64,000 nucleotides of DNA from NCBI GenBank assembly GCA_023248955.1, contig JAHFDP010000007.1, forward strand, positions 20,486 to 84,485, read 5' to 3'. The notes under the pieces are model-generated. The model did not search any database, was not told the DNA's origin, and was given only the letters and a program-made list of their open reading frames with translations. Positions within the stretch are counted from its first letter, which is position 1. Each line of letters begins with the position of its first letter. Source of the stretch: Deltaproteobacteria bacterium (GTDB lineage Bacteria; Myxococcota; Myxococcia; Myxococcales; JAHFDP01). This document shows, in pieces, positions 1 to 10,160 of the stretch. The translations under genes were made by a program, and so were the position numbers.

Positions 1-90
1 GAAAAGGTGTTGGCCGAAAAATTTCTGGCGCTGCTGGCCGGTCCCGAGGGACGCGCGGCGTTGCTGGCCGCGGGATTTCTCGCTCCGTGA
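1..90 (+). CDS. modA: Molybdate ABC transporter periplasmic binding protein, C-terminal end (partial)
   Basis: Only the last 29 codons lie in the window. The tail (ending in AGFLAP and TGA at 88-90) has the hydrophobic pattern seen at the end of ModA-type solute-binding proteins. The assignment rests mainly on position: the stop overlaps by 4 bases (GTGA) the start of a modB-type permease, which is followed by a modC-type ATPase. ModA would capture molybdate in the periplasm and deliver it to ModB. The start lies outside the window. Confidence 0.75.
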   Translation, partial: EKVLAEKFLALLAGPEGRAALLAAGFLAP

Positions 91-740
91 CCGACTGGTC
101 GCCGCTTTGGCTTTCACTGCGGGTGGCTGCGACGGCACTGGTGGTTGTGGCGCCGCTGGGCACGCTTCTTGGTTATGCGCAAAGCCGCGCCCAGAGCCGC
201 TTGGCGCTACTTTTGGATGCGCTGCTCTTGCTCCCGCTCGTGTTGCCGCCCTCGGTGACCGGCTACTACCTTTTGGTTCTCTTCGGTCGCCACGGCGTTT
301 TCGGAAGCGCGTTGCAGAAATTTGGCGTGACCATCGTCTTCACCTTTTGGGGCGCCGCGTTGGCCTCGGCGGTGGTGGCATTGCCGTTGATGGTCAAGAC
401 CGCGCAGGCGGCGTTCACTGGTGTCGATCCCGATCTCGAGGAGGTCGCCTACACGCTCGGCCTCTCGCGGATGCGGACTTTTTTCGCCGTGACGTTGCCG
501 CAAGCACGCGCCGGACTTCTCGCCGCCACGACGCTGGCGTTCGCGCGCGCGGTGGGCGAGTTCGGTGCCACGCTGCTCTTCGCCGGCAACATTCCTGGCA
601 AGACCAACACCGCGCCGCTCGAAATCTACGCTTCGCTGCAAGTGGGCGACGATGGCCGCGCGGCCGCGCTGACGCTCGGGCTGACGCTGATTTCCGTCGT
701 GGTGGTCCTGGTCGCGGGAAGGTTTGCGCGGGTGGCTTGA
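87..740 (+). CDS. modB: Molybdate ABC transporter permease ModB
   Basis: Encodes 217 residues of a hydrophobic inner-membrane permease with about five transmembrane segments, the usual size for ModB. The coupling loop EEVAYTLGLSRMRTFFAVTLP (near residues 118-138) is the EAA motif that contacts the ATPase, and the nearby ARAVGEFGAT is typical of ModB/CysT permeases. The start is a GTG overlapping the modA stop (GTGA), and the stop TGA shares one base with the modC ATG. The three genes therefore look like one translationally coupled operon for molybdate uptake. Related permeases for tungstate or sulfate cannot be excluded by sequence alone. Confidence 0.9.
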   Translation: MTDWSPLWLSLRVAATALVVVAPLGTLLGYAQSRAQSRLALLLDALLLLPLVLPPSVTGYYLLVLFGRHGVFGSALQKFGVTIVFTFWGAALASAVVALPLMVKTAQAAFTGVDPDLEEVAYTLGLSRMRTFFAVTLPQARAGLLAATTLAFARAVGEFGATLLFAGNIPGKTNTAPLEIYASLQVGDDGRAAALTLGLTLISVVVVLVAGRFARVA

Positions 741-1429
741 TGCTCGAGGTCGACGCCAAAATCGATTCGCCCTTCGCCCTTGCGGTTCGATTTCGCGCCG
801 GGCCCGGTGTCACCGCGCTCTATGGCCCCTCCGGCGCGGGCAAGACGCTGACGTTGCGTCTCGTGGCGGGCTTGGTTCGCGCAGGACGGGGACAGGTGAA
901 ATTCGGAGACGTGCAATTCGATGGCGCCGCCTTCGTTCCGCCGCAAGCGCGCGGTGTCGGTTACGTCCCGCAACACGCAGCGCTCTTTCCCCATCTGACG
1001 GTGCGCGAAAATATTGTGCTGGGAACGGTCTCGGCGAAATCTGCGGTCGTCTTGCCCGAACGTGATCCGGGCATCCGCGAAATCGTTTCCGCGCTGGGCC
1101 TCGCTCCACTCCTCGATCGCAAACCAGACAAACTTTCCGGCGGCGAGCGGCAACGCGTTGCACTGGCCCGTGCGTTGGCGCGAAATCCGCGGCTTCTGCT
1201 CCTCGACGAGCCGCTCTCCGCGCTCGATCTCGACGTGCGTGCGCACGCGGAAACCTGGCTGAAGGCGCGCATCGCGCAGATCGGCGCGGTGGCGCTTCTG
1301 GTTACGCACGATCCGGTAGAGGCGCGCGCACTGGCCGATCGCGTGGTGCTCTTTCATCCCGGCCGCGCGGAAGGCGATGCGCCGCCGGATGTATTACTTC
1401 CGATCATTGCCGGCCGCGTGGGTGTTTAG
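740..1429 (+). CDS. modC: Molybdate ABC transporter ATPase ModC (short form)
   Basis: Encodes 229 residues of an ABC ATPase that powers molybdate import with ModB. Walker A is GPSGAGKT near residue 32, the signature is LSGGERQRVALARAL, and Walker B is LLLLDEPLSALD, followed by the H-loop VTHD. The protein stops shortly after the ATPase domain. Many ModC proteins are about 350 residues and carry a C-terminal TOBE/MOP molybdate-binding domain, which is missing here. The ATG is chosen because it overlaps the modB stop (TGATG). The same frame is open further upstream, but that part lies inside modB and is not coding. Confidence 0.92.
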   Translation: MLEVDAKIDSPFALAVRFRAGPGVTALYGPSGAGKTLTLRLVAGLVRAGRGQVKFGDVQFDGAAFVPPQARGVGYVPQHAALFPHLTVRENIVLGTVSAKSAVVLPERDPGIREIVSALGLAPLLDRKPDKLSGGERQRVALARALARNPRLLLLDEPLSALDLDVRAHAETWLKARIAQIGAVALLVTHDPVEARALADRVVLFHPGRAEGDAPPDVLLPIIAGRVGV

Positions 1430-1452
1430 CACCAAGCGCTGCTCGAAAATGC

Positions 1453-1458
1453 TACGGT
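1453..1458 (+). promoter_or_regulatory. Extended -10 promoter element before the 1465 gene
   Basis: TGC followed by TACGGT (1450-1458) matches an extended -10 element. The last base is 6 nt before the TTG at 1465, so transcription would begin at or next to that codon. No clear -35 is visible. Confidence 0.4.
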
Positions 1459-1464
1459 GCGCGC

Positions 1465-1755
1465 TTGTCCAACTCAGCGCGCCAACTTTCCCCGCCCGAC
1501 ATGACCCTCGAACAGGCCCAGGCAGAGGCTTTGCGCCGCTGGGGCCGTGGCGGCGCCGTTCGCCTCCGTCCCACGCCTGCGGCCCGCAACGGCAAAGAGC
1601 CGGGCCGTCTCGCGCGATACCGTTGCACCGTCGGCAACCACGGCCTGGGTCGCGCCTGCTCCATCGAAGGCCAAGGCGACACCTGGCGCGCGGCATTCGC
1701 CGATGTCCACAAAATCGCGTTGCGCGTGTCCATCGCTGACGACGAGGCGACGTGA
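1465..1755 (+). CDS. Unknown small protein
   Basis: Encodes 96 residues if TTG at 1465 is used, or 84 from the in-frame ATG at 1501. Neither start has a clear Shine-Dalgarno sequence. The TTG is favoured weakly because an extended -10 ends 6 nt before it. The protein is mixed and soluble, with no signal peptide or membrane segment, and has a central stretch RCTVGNHGLGRACSIEG with two cysteines. I do not recognise the family. Its stop overlaps the next gene start (GTGA), so the two probably form a pair. Confidence 0.6.
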   Translation: MSNSARQLSPPDMTLEQAQAEALRRWGRGGAVRLRPTPAARNGKEPGRLARYRCTVGNHGLGRACSIEGQGDTWRAAFADVHKIALRVSIADDEAT

Positions 1756-2090
1756 GCCTGTTCGATAACGCTCCTCGCCAGCGCTGGCCGCGATCGCAGC
1801 ACTTTCGGCTTACGGAAAAGGGCATCGAAGCCGAGGCCCAGTACCGCGAAATGATCGCCGCCGCACGCGATGGCCAGGGGCGGTTTTCGTACGATGCCGC
1901 CCGCGCGGCTTGGGCGTTGCCATTGAAATTGGAGCCGAGTGACGGGCTTTGCCTCGGTGAATTGCAAACCGAACCGCGCACGCTGCCGGAGATTGTGCTG
2001 GCGCTGGAGCCGTGCGGATCGACGAAGCAGGAAGTCCGCGCCGCGGTGGAGCGGTTGGTGGACGGTGGATTTTTGGACCTGGTGGTTTAG
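1752..2090 (+). CDS. Unknown protein with a possible winged-helix end
   Basis: Encodes 112 residues starting at a GTG that overlaps the preceding stop. The N-terminal half is polar and mostly helical. The C-terminal half (LPEIVLALEPCGSTKQEVRA to the end) has the helix-turn-helix plus 'GFLDLV' rhythm of a winged-helix DNA-binding domain; this is a pattern impression, not a family match. It is followed by a convergent M1 aminopeptidase gene 148 bases away, and no strong terminator hairpin was seen in that gap. Confidence 0.6.
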   Translation: MSLFDNAPRQRWPRSQHFRLTEKGIEAEAQYREMIAAARDGQGRFSYDAARAAWALPLKLEPSDGLCLGELQTEPRTLPEIVLALEPCGSTKQEVRAAVERLVDGGFLDLVV

Positions 2091-2238
2091 GCGGAGGTTT
2101 TGCCCCAAGCTGGCTCATCCAAATATGGAATTGTTGAAATCGACTACGGATCGCTGACCGCCACGGGTGCGAATCTCCTCGGCTCCGACGGTGACCCGAA
2201 TTCGCTCTGCCCGCAGTAACCGTCGGGTTAAACGCCGC

Positions 2239-4767
2239 CTACTTTTTTTCTTCCGCGATCCAGGCGCGCACAGCCGCGGTCTCTCGTTCTTTACGCGCCA
2301 CGCAGGCCTCATTTCGCTCGATGGCGAGCCGCAGCGGCCGTTCCATCTCCGTCAGGTAGATCGACGGCTGCGAAAAGAAATCGTGGATCTCCGCGCTCGC
2401 AGCATGCGAGCAGAGCGCGCCCGTCTCTTCGACCAGCCGGATGCGCCGGAAGAGCGGAACTTTTTTCGTGATCTCGGTCCAGCGCGTGCGCAAGGCCGCC
2501 CACGTCAGCGCGCGGCCGTGTCGGCTGCCGAGCTCCGCGGCCAGCAGATGCCCGGCGTCTTGCTTTCGCGCCTCGGGCGAGAGTGCGAAGTCGATGGTGC
2601 GGCGAACCAGCTCCGGTGTTTCGAAGGCGGGCAGCGCGTCCAAATAGCGGCTCTTCTCCTGCGGCGTTTTGGCGGCCAGCGCCAACGTGCGCATCGTCTC
2701 CCAGCGCTTCGCGTCACCCGTGGCGGCGGTGATCGCGGTGGCTGCGTCGGCTTCGATGGGCTCCAGCGCATTGGGGTCACGCACGAGTTTGTCGAAACGT
2801 TCCTGGGCCTGGCGCACCAACGCTTCCGGGCGTGCTAGTGCGCCCAGCGTGACGAGTGCACTCTCGCGGGCGCGGGTTTGCGAGATGGGCTCTCCTGATT
2901 TCGCACGCCAACCGAGCGAGGCCACGGTCGGGCCGAGGACCCGTTCCACCGCGCGTGCAAACGCTGGCAGGTCGGCATCAGCGACGAGATCGCGGTTCCA
3001 GTTCGACAGAATTTCTTCGACCGCTTCGAGCGGAAGTGTTTCCAATTCGCCCGTTGCGGCGTCTATCAGCAGCGTCTCGCGATCGGCTGGCTCAAGCCCC
3101 GCGCGGACCAGCGCGGATTCGTCTTGAAGGAGTGCGAAGCGTTCCGTAGGCTCCAGCGATTTGAAAGCGTTGGCCAAGGCGGTGAATCCCGCGGCGTCAT
3201 ACTGCACCCGGTAGAAGCCAGCGCGGTGTGCGTTCAAAACTTTTCCATCCGCCAGTGCGGGCAGGGACGCGGTTTCGAGCAGGCGACATTCGGCCGATGT
3301 ACATACAGGCACACGCCACGTTTGCGCCGCGGAATTTTCCGGCGACGCTCCCTCGAAAAAACGCTGCTGCGAGATGGTCTGCGCCTTGGCACGAACGAGC
3401 GGATAACCCGGCTGATCCACCCAGCTCTGGGCGATGGCGGTGATCGGCTTTCCGGACGCTCGTTCTAGCTCCGTCCACAAATCCGTCTCGGTGGCGCTGC
3501 CGAAACGGTGCGCTGCCATGTAGCGCCGCAGCCCGGCGCGAAATGCCTCATCGCCCAGGTAGGTCTCCAGCATGCTGAGGACGCTGGCCCCTTTTTGGTA
3601 CGTCACCGGATCGATGTCGCACTCCGCCTCGGCGACATCCCCGATGGCGTGGTGAATGGCATGGGTGGCCGCGAGTGCGTCCATGTCGAACGCACGCGCA
3701 CGGTCGCTTTCCCAGTCGTCACGGATGTGCCAGGTCGGCTCCAGCGCGTCGATGGCTTTGAACTCCATCCAGGTGGCGAAAGATTCGTTGAGCCAGAGAT
3801 CGTCCCACCACTTCATCGTCACCAGATCGCCGAACCATTGGTGCGCGATTTCGTGAGTGACGACGAGGGCGATCTCGCGCAGATCGTCGGGGGTGACCGC
3901 CTTCTCGTCGGCGAGGATCGCGGTGTCGCGGAAAAAGATCGCGCCGGCGTTTTCCATCGCGCCGTGCTCGAAGTCGGGAATCGCCACCAGGTCCAGCTTG
4001 GGGAACGGGTAGGGTTGGTCGAAATAATTTTCGAGCCACGGAATTACGCGCGCCGCGATGCTCTGTGCGAACTTGCCAAGCCGTTCGTCGCCCTCCGGCG
4101 CCCACACCGCGAGATCGCGCGGACCATTGCGCGTTTTCATTTTCACGGCGATCGACTGGAACGGACCGACCGCAAAAGCGAGCAGGTAAGTTGGCAGCGG
4201 CGGCGTCTCGTCGAACACCATCGTCTGCTGCGTCTTGCTCGCGTAGAGAAGGCGCTTGCCGGGCGTGTTGCTGATCACCGCGACGTTCGGCGGCGCGACC
4301 ACGGTCAGCCTGAACGTGGCCTTGAAGCCCGGCTCGTCGAAGCAGGGAAACATGCCACGCGCATCGGCGGATTCGAACATCGTGGACGCGAAAGTTCGGC
4401 CGCCGTGACGGCTTTTGTAGAGGCCGCGCAACTGCGGATTGAAGGGTGCGGTCCAATCGATATTCAGTGTCGTCTTGCCGGCCGGCAGTGCGTTTTGAAA
4501 GTTGAGGGTCGCGGTTTGCGCGTCCGCGTCGAGCGCCACCAGCGCGATCTGACCCGCGGCAGTGACTTGCGAAAATGTTAAGTCACGTGCGTGCAGGGTC
4601 ACGACGCGCGTGGGTTTGGCCAGCGTTACGTCAATCGTTTCATGGCCTATGAAAGTCGCCGCCGCGAGATCGTGCACGTTGATCGTAAGCGCGTAATGCG
4701 TGGGACGAACGTCGGGCGAGAGCCGTGGCGCAGCGGCGAGAAGGAGCGCGAGCGTGGTTGGGATCAT
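2239..4767 (-). CDS. M1-family metallo-aminopeptidase, exported
   Basis: Encodes 842 residues of a zinc aminopeptidase that removes N-terminal residues from peptides. The family fingerprints are present: exopeptidase motif GAMEN near residue 268, zinc-binding HEIAHQW near 303, and the third ligand in NESFATW about 19 residues later. The N-terminus (MIPTTLALLLAAAPRLSP) is a short hydrophobic leader, suggesting a periplasmic or secreted enzyme. A helical C-terminal domain of about 350 residues follows the catalytic part, as in ERAP/PepN-like enzymes. Its ATG shares a base with the stop of the upstream RCC1 gene (TAATG), indicating translational coupling. Confidence 0.95.
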   Translation of the reverse strand: MIPTTLALLLAAAPRLSPDVRPTHYALTINVHDLAAATFIGHETIDVTLAKPTRVVTLHARDLTFSQVTAAGQIALVALDADAQTATLNFQNALPAGKTTLNIDWTAPFNPQLRGLYKSRHGGRTFASTMFESADARGMFPCFDEPGFKATFRLTVVAPPNVAVISNTPGKRLLYASKTQQTMVFDETPPLPTYLLAFAVGPFQSIAVKMKTRNGPRDLAVWAPEGDERLGKFAQSIAARVIPWLENYFDQPYPFPKLDLVAIPDFEHGAMENAGAIFFRDTAILADEKAVTPDDLREIALVVTHEIAHQWFGDLVTMKWWDDLWLNESFATWMEFKAIDALEPTWHIRDDWESDRARAFDMDALAATHAIHHAIGDVAEAECDIDPVTYQKGASVLSMLETYLGDEAFRAGLRRYMAAHRFGSATETDLWTELERASGKPITAIAQSWVDQPGYPLVRAKAQTISQQRFFEGASPENSAAQTWRVPVCTSAECRLLETASLPALADGKVLNAHRAGFYRVQYDAAGFTALANAFKSLEPTERFALLQDESALVRAGLEPADRETLLIDAATGELETLPLEAVEEILSNWNRDLVADADLPAFARAVERVLGPTVASLGWRAKSGEPISQTRARESALVTLGALARPEALVRQAQERFDKLVRDPNALEPIEADAATAITAATGDAKRWETMRTLALAAKTPQEKSRYLDALPAFETPELVRRTIDFALSPEARKQDAGHLLAAELGSRHGRALTWAALRTRWTEITKKVPLFRRIRLVEETGALCSHAASAEIHDFFSQPSIYLTEMERPLRLAIERNEACVARKERETAAVRAWIAEEKK

Positions 4768-6923
4768 TATTCGAACGGTCCTACATCAAGCGGCGTTGTG
4801 CTGGCCACCGTGGTGTTGGTGCCCAACTGACCGCTCTCGTTCGCGCCCCAGCACCGCACGACGCTGGCAATCACTGCGCAGGCGTGCTGGTCGCCCGCGG
4901 CGATCGCCGTCACGTTCGCGGCGAGCCCGTAGACTTGCGCTGGAAGTGCGCCAGCTGCGCCCGTTCCCAACTGACCGTTGGTGTTGTCTCCCCAGCACTG
5001 CGCACCACCGTTCATCAGGCCGCAGGAAAACGAAGTGCCGTCGGCGACGGCGGTCACGCCAGCGGAGAGAGAGAGCACGGCGGTTGGCGTGTAGGCGGGG
5101 ACGAAGAAGTCGTTCGGGTTGCCGATCTGGAAGTAATTGTTTAGACCCCAGCATTGTGCGGCGCCGTTCACCACCGCGCAGCTGTGCGACCCGCCCGCGG
5201 CGATGGCCTGACCACCGGAAGCGATCACCCACACCGGTGCAAGACGGTACCCTGCTCCGCCGACGGGGACGCCGTCTCCAATTTGACTAGAAAAATCATT
5301 TCCCCAACAGCCGACGGCACCGCCGGCGATCATGCAGCTGTGCGCCGCGCCCACCGCAATGGCCGACACACCGGTATTAAACGAGGGAACGAGCATTGGC
5401 GTTGAGCTGTCACCCTGGCTTAAGTCGCCGAGTTGGCCGCTGTCGTTTTTGCCCCAACAATAGGCGGCGTCGTTGGCGATTGCGCAGACGTGTTGGCCGA
5501 GTCCAGCGCTGATGGCCTGCACGCCGGACGAGAGACCTGCCACCAGAACCGGCGTTGCGCTGGGGACCGTGGTGGCGTTGCCGAGTTGGCCGTGATCGTT
5601 GGCGCCCCAGCAGTAGGCCGCGCCTCCGACGATGGCGCAGGATATGTCGAAACCTGCGGTGATTGCTTGCACGTTCGTACCGAGGCCCGTGATCGCCACT
5701 GGGACGAGGCTGTTGCTGACCGTGCCATTGCCGAGTTGGCCGTGGTCGTTGGCGCCCCAGCAATAAGCGCGGCCGCTCGCCACGGTGCAGCTGTGGTGCG
5801 CGCCCGCGGCGAGTGTGGTTGGGGTTCCTGGGGTAGTGCCTCCGGTTGTTCCGCTACCCGTGGTGCCCGAACCCGTGGTTCCAGAGCCGGTTGTTGCCCC
5901 CCCCGTGGTTCCGCCGGCAGTTGTGCCGCCACCGGTCGTGGCTCCGCTGGTCGTGGCGCCCCCCGTAGTGCTCCCAGTCACCGTGACGGAGAAGGCGATC
6001 GCGTTGCTTGCCCCGCCGCCCGGGGCCGGGCTCGTCACGACCACCGCCACGGTGCCGCTGTTCTGCACGTCCGCGGCAACGATGCTCGCCAGGAGCTGAG
6101 AGGTGCTCATAAAGGTCGTGGTACGCAGCGCGCCATTCCAAGAGACCATGGAGTCGGAAACGAAGTTGCTGCCGTTGACGGTCAGCACAAACGCCGGGCT
6201 TCCAGCGGTGGCAGTCGCGGGTGAAAGGCTGGTCAACGCGGGAACGGGGCTCGTGGAATTCGAGAAAGAAACGACGAAGACGAGGGCATTCGATGTTCCC
6301 ACCGAAGGCGTGAACACAGTCACCTGGAAGTTTCCCACCGCGAAGACGTCGCTGGAGGAGATAAGCGTGGAGAGGTGACCGCTGTCGATGTACGTGGTCG
6401 TGCGCGCGGTGCCGTTCCACTGGATGATTGAACTGCCATTGAACCCGTAGCCGGCAACCGTCAAGGTGAATCCAGAACCGCCGGCAAAGGCCGAGCTCGG
6501 ACTGAGCGACGAGAGACTCTGCGTCGTTCCATTGCCGCCGCCGGTGGATCCGTTGCTGGCGATGGTGAAGGACGCCGCGTTGGAAAGCGTGGATCCGTTT
6601 TTTACCTCGATGTTCGCGGTGCCGGTCGTGGCCACGTCCGCCGCATCGATTGACGCGCTTAGCGTTGTGCCGTTGACGAAGGTGGTGAAGCGAGGCGCGC
6701 CGTTCCATCGCACCGAAGAGGTGGACGTGAAGCCTTTGCCGAAGACGGTGAGGACGAAGGACAGCGATCCCGCGTTGGCTCCCGGAGGAGAGAGGCTTGT
6801 GATGGACGGCGTCACTGCCGTCGTGATGCCGCCGGCGTTGGGGGTCGTTGCAGGCGAGCAGGCTGTGGCGACTGTGGCGAGGGCGAGCACGAGCAGATTC
6901 ACGGACTGAAATTTCGTTCGCAT
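4767..6923 (-). CDS. IPT/TIG-repeat plus RCC1-repeat lipoprotein
   Basis: Encodes 718 residues. The start ATG at 6923 is preceded by AAGGGAGA and gives a signal peptide ending LATVATAC, a plausible lipobox (Cys22). Three IPT/TIG-like Ig repeats follow (SLSP...VRWNG...ASI units), then a Gly/Thr-rich linker of repeated 'TTGSG/TTGGA' units, and then seven RCC1-type propeller blades each marked CWG (for example CWGANDHGQLGNGT). The architecture implies an outer-surface anchored binding protein with a complete seven-bladed propeller. The frame is open up to 7271, but that extension has no coding character and crosses a repeat element. The stop is coupled to the aminopeptidase start. Confidence 0.9.
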   Translation of the reverse strand: MRTKFQSVNLLVLALATVATACSPATTPNAGGITTAVTPSITSLSPPGANAGSLSFVLTVFGKGFTSTSSVRWNGAPRFTTFVNGTTLSASIDAADVATTGTANIEVKNGSTLSNAASFTIASNGSTGGGNGTTQSLSSLSPSSAFAGGSGFTLTVAGYGFNGSSIIQWNGTARTTTYIDSGHLSTLISSSDVFAVGNFQVTVFTPSVGTSNALVFVVSFSNSTSPVPALTSLSPATATAGSPAFVLTVNGSNFVSDSMVSWNGALRTTTFMSTSQLLASIVAADVQNSGTVAVVVTSPAPGGGASNAIAFSVTVTGSTTGGATTSGATTGGGTTAGGTTGGATTGSGTTGSGTTGSGTTGGTTPGTPTTLAAGAHHSCTVASGRAYCWGANDHGQLGNGTVSNSLVPVAITGLGTNVQAITAGFDISCAIVGGAAYCWGANDHGQLGNATTVPSATPVLVAGLSSGVQAISAGLGQHVCAIANDAAYCWGKNDSGQLGDLSQGDSSTPMLVPSFNTGVSAIAVGAAHSCMIAGGAVGCWGNDFSSQIGDGVPVGGAGYRLAPVWVIASGGQAIAAGGSHSCAVVNGAAQCWGLNNYFQIGNPNDFFVPAYTPTAVLSLSAGVTAVADGTSFSCGLMNGGAQCWGDNTNGQLGTGAAGALPAQVYGLAANVTAIAAGDQHACAVIASVVRCWGANESGQLGTNTTVASTTPLDVGPFE

Positions 6924-7199
6924 GAGCGTCTCCCTTGGGAACGTCAGAAACAAAGCAATTTTGATGCCAAAACGAACGCGCTGGGCGTCCCATACCTGAA
7001 GGAGCATTAGTGCACCAGGTGCGACGGACGCGCGCGCTCTAGTTACCAGGACCCCATGCGCGTTAGCTCTCTCCCTCGAGGAGAAACACGACGCCGCTCG
7101 GGCAGTTTTGCCCATCGCCGTGCGCCGTCTTGTGCGTGTAATAGATGACCGCCGATGTTTCGGAGATGTCTCATTTTGAGACGCTGAGTCGCAGGCGCT

Positions 7200-7221
7200 C
7201 CCCCACCCTGACCCTCCCCCG

Positions 7222-7231
<10 letters not shown>
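7200..7231. repeat. REP-like G/C palindrome, copy 1 (at the lon stop)
   Basis: The block CCCCCACCCTGACCCTCCCC, continuing CGTCAAGGGGGG, is the first of four similar copies (others near 53546, 58071 and 63100). It lies between the RCC1 gene and lon. On the minus strand it supplies the last two Pro codons and the TGA stop of lon. The remainder of 6924-7199 holds the RCC1 upstream region and a small hairpin (GTCTCA/TGAGAC near 7168-7182); no gene is convincing there. Confidence 0.85.
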
Positions 7232-9690
<2,459 letters not shown>

Positions 9691-9721
9691 GTGTGCGCCT
9701 CCTCGATGGACTGCCTAGCGA

Positions 9722-9750
9722 AGCGTAACCGCGGATTGTCGGGCTGTCAC
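9722..9750 (-). promoter_or_regulatory. Sigma70-like promoter of lon
   Basis: On the minus strand GTGACA (9745-9750) and TACGCT (9722-9727) are separated by 17 bases and lie about 32 bases before the lon start, which carries its own GAGGAGG. Spacing and matches fit a housekeeping-type promoter. No heat-shock inverted repeat was recognised. Confidence 0.5.
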
Positions 9751-9809
9751 GCAGAACAGAGGAGAAAAGCGAATAATTCGCTCAGGTGATACACTTGGGC
9801 GGAGGCCCC

Positions 9810-9961
9810 ATGTTTGGCGACGGCGCGCTGACCCTTAAGGAATTCGTCATGCAAGAACCGCTGCCGCTCTGGATGCGGCCGAAGCAGAAGCGCCGATTCT
9901 CGTGCTGTGGAATGAGATCGTGGCGCAGGAAATTCTGCCCGAGGACGACGACGCGTTTTAG
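9810..9961 (+). pseudogene. Decayed small gene (frameshifted remnant)
   Basis: A promoter-like TGATACACT (9787-9795), a ribosome site GGAGG and ATG at 9810 begin MFGDGALTLKEFVMQEPLPL. After about 20 codons coding character jumps to another frame that reads ALDAAEAEAPILVLWNEIVA and ends at TAG (9959-9961). The second frame has a TAA at 9836, so no single frame covers both parts. The first part resembles, from memory, the start of a family with an 'EPLPL' motif found before nucleotidyltransferase-like proteins; that link is weak. I read this as a truncated or internally deleted gene that kept its expression signals. Confidence 0.45.
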
Positions 9962-10160
9962 GGACGTGCTTTAGACCTCGATTCACGAGCGAGAGAGTTC
10001 GACTTCGACTTTCTCCCAGGGAAGATATCGAATTGATACGTGTAGTAGCCTTGGTCGTCCTGGGTCTCCAGGAATACGTGAACGCCAGCGCGCCGAGGCT
10101 GAAGTCGAACATGCTTGCAGCGCTGTACCCACGATAGAATTCAAGCTCGACGGACGTCAA
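9958..10160 (-). pseudogene. Frameshifted fragment coupled to the end of giant gene A
   Basis: A TTG at 10160 overlaps the giant gene A stop (TATTGACG) and reads TSVELEFYRGYSAASMFDFS before losing coding character near 10075. A second frame then continues plausibly (HVFLETQDDQGYYTYQFDIF) to a TAA at 9958-9960. The pair looks like one small gene once co-translated with the giant gene and broken by a single frameshift. It converges with the remnant at 9810-9961. No family is recognised, and a sequencing error could produce the same picture. Confidence 0.4.

Noticed and set aside
107..739. Upstream extension of modC inside modB
   Set aside because: The extension is in a shadow frame of a clear permease gene; the ATG at 740 overlaps the modB stop and matches ModC starts.
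2091..2238. Possible terminator between convergent genes
   Set aside because: No hairpin followed by a T run was found; only weak, scattered complementarities.
7063..7170. Minus-strand open tail reading ...HGDGQNCPSGVVFLLEGES-stop
   Set aside because: It looks protein-like, but a stop lies ~35 codons upstream, no start codon exists in frame and no family is recognised; at most a gene relic.
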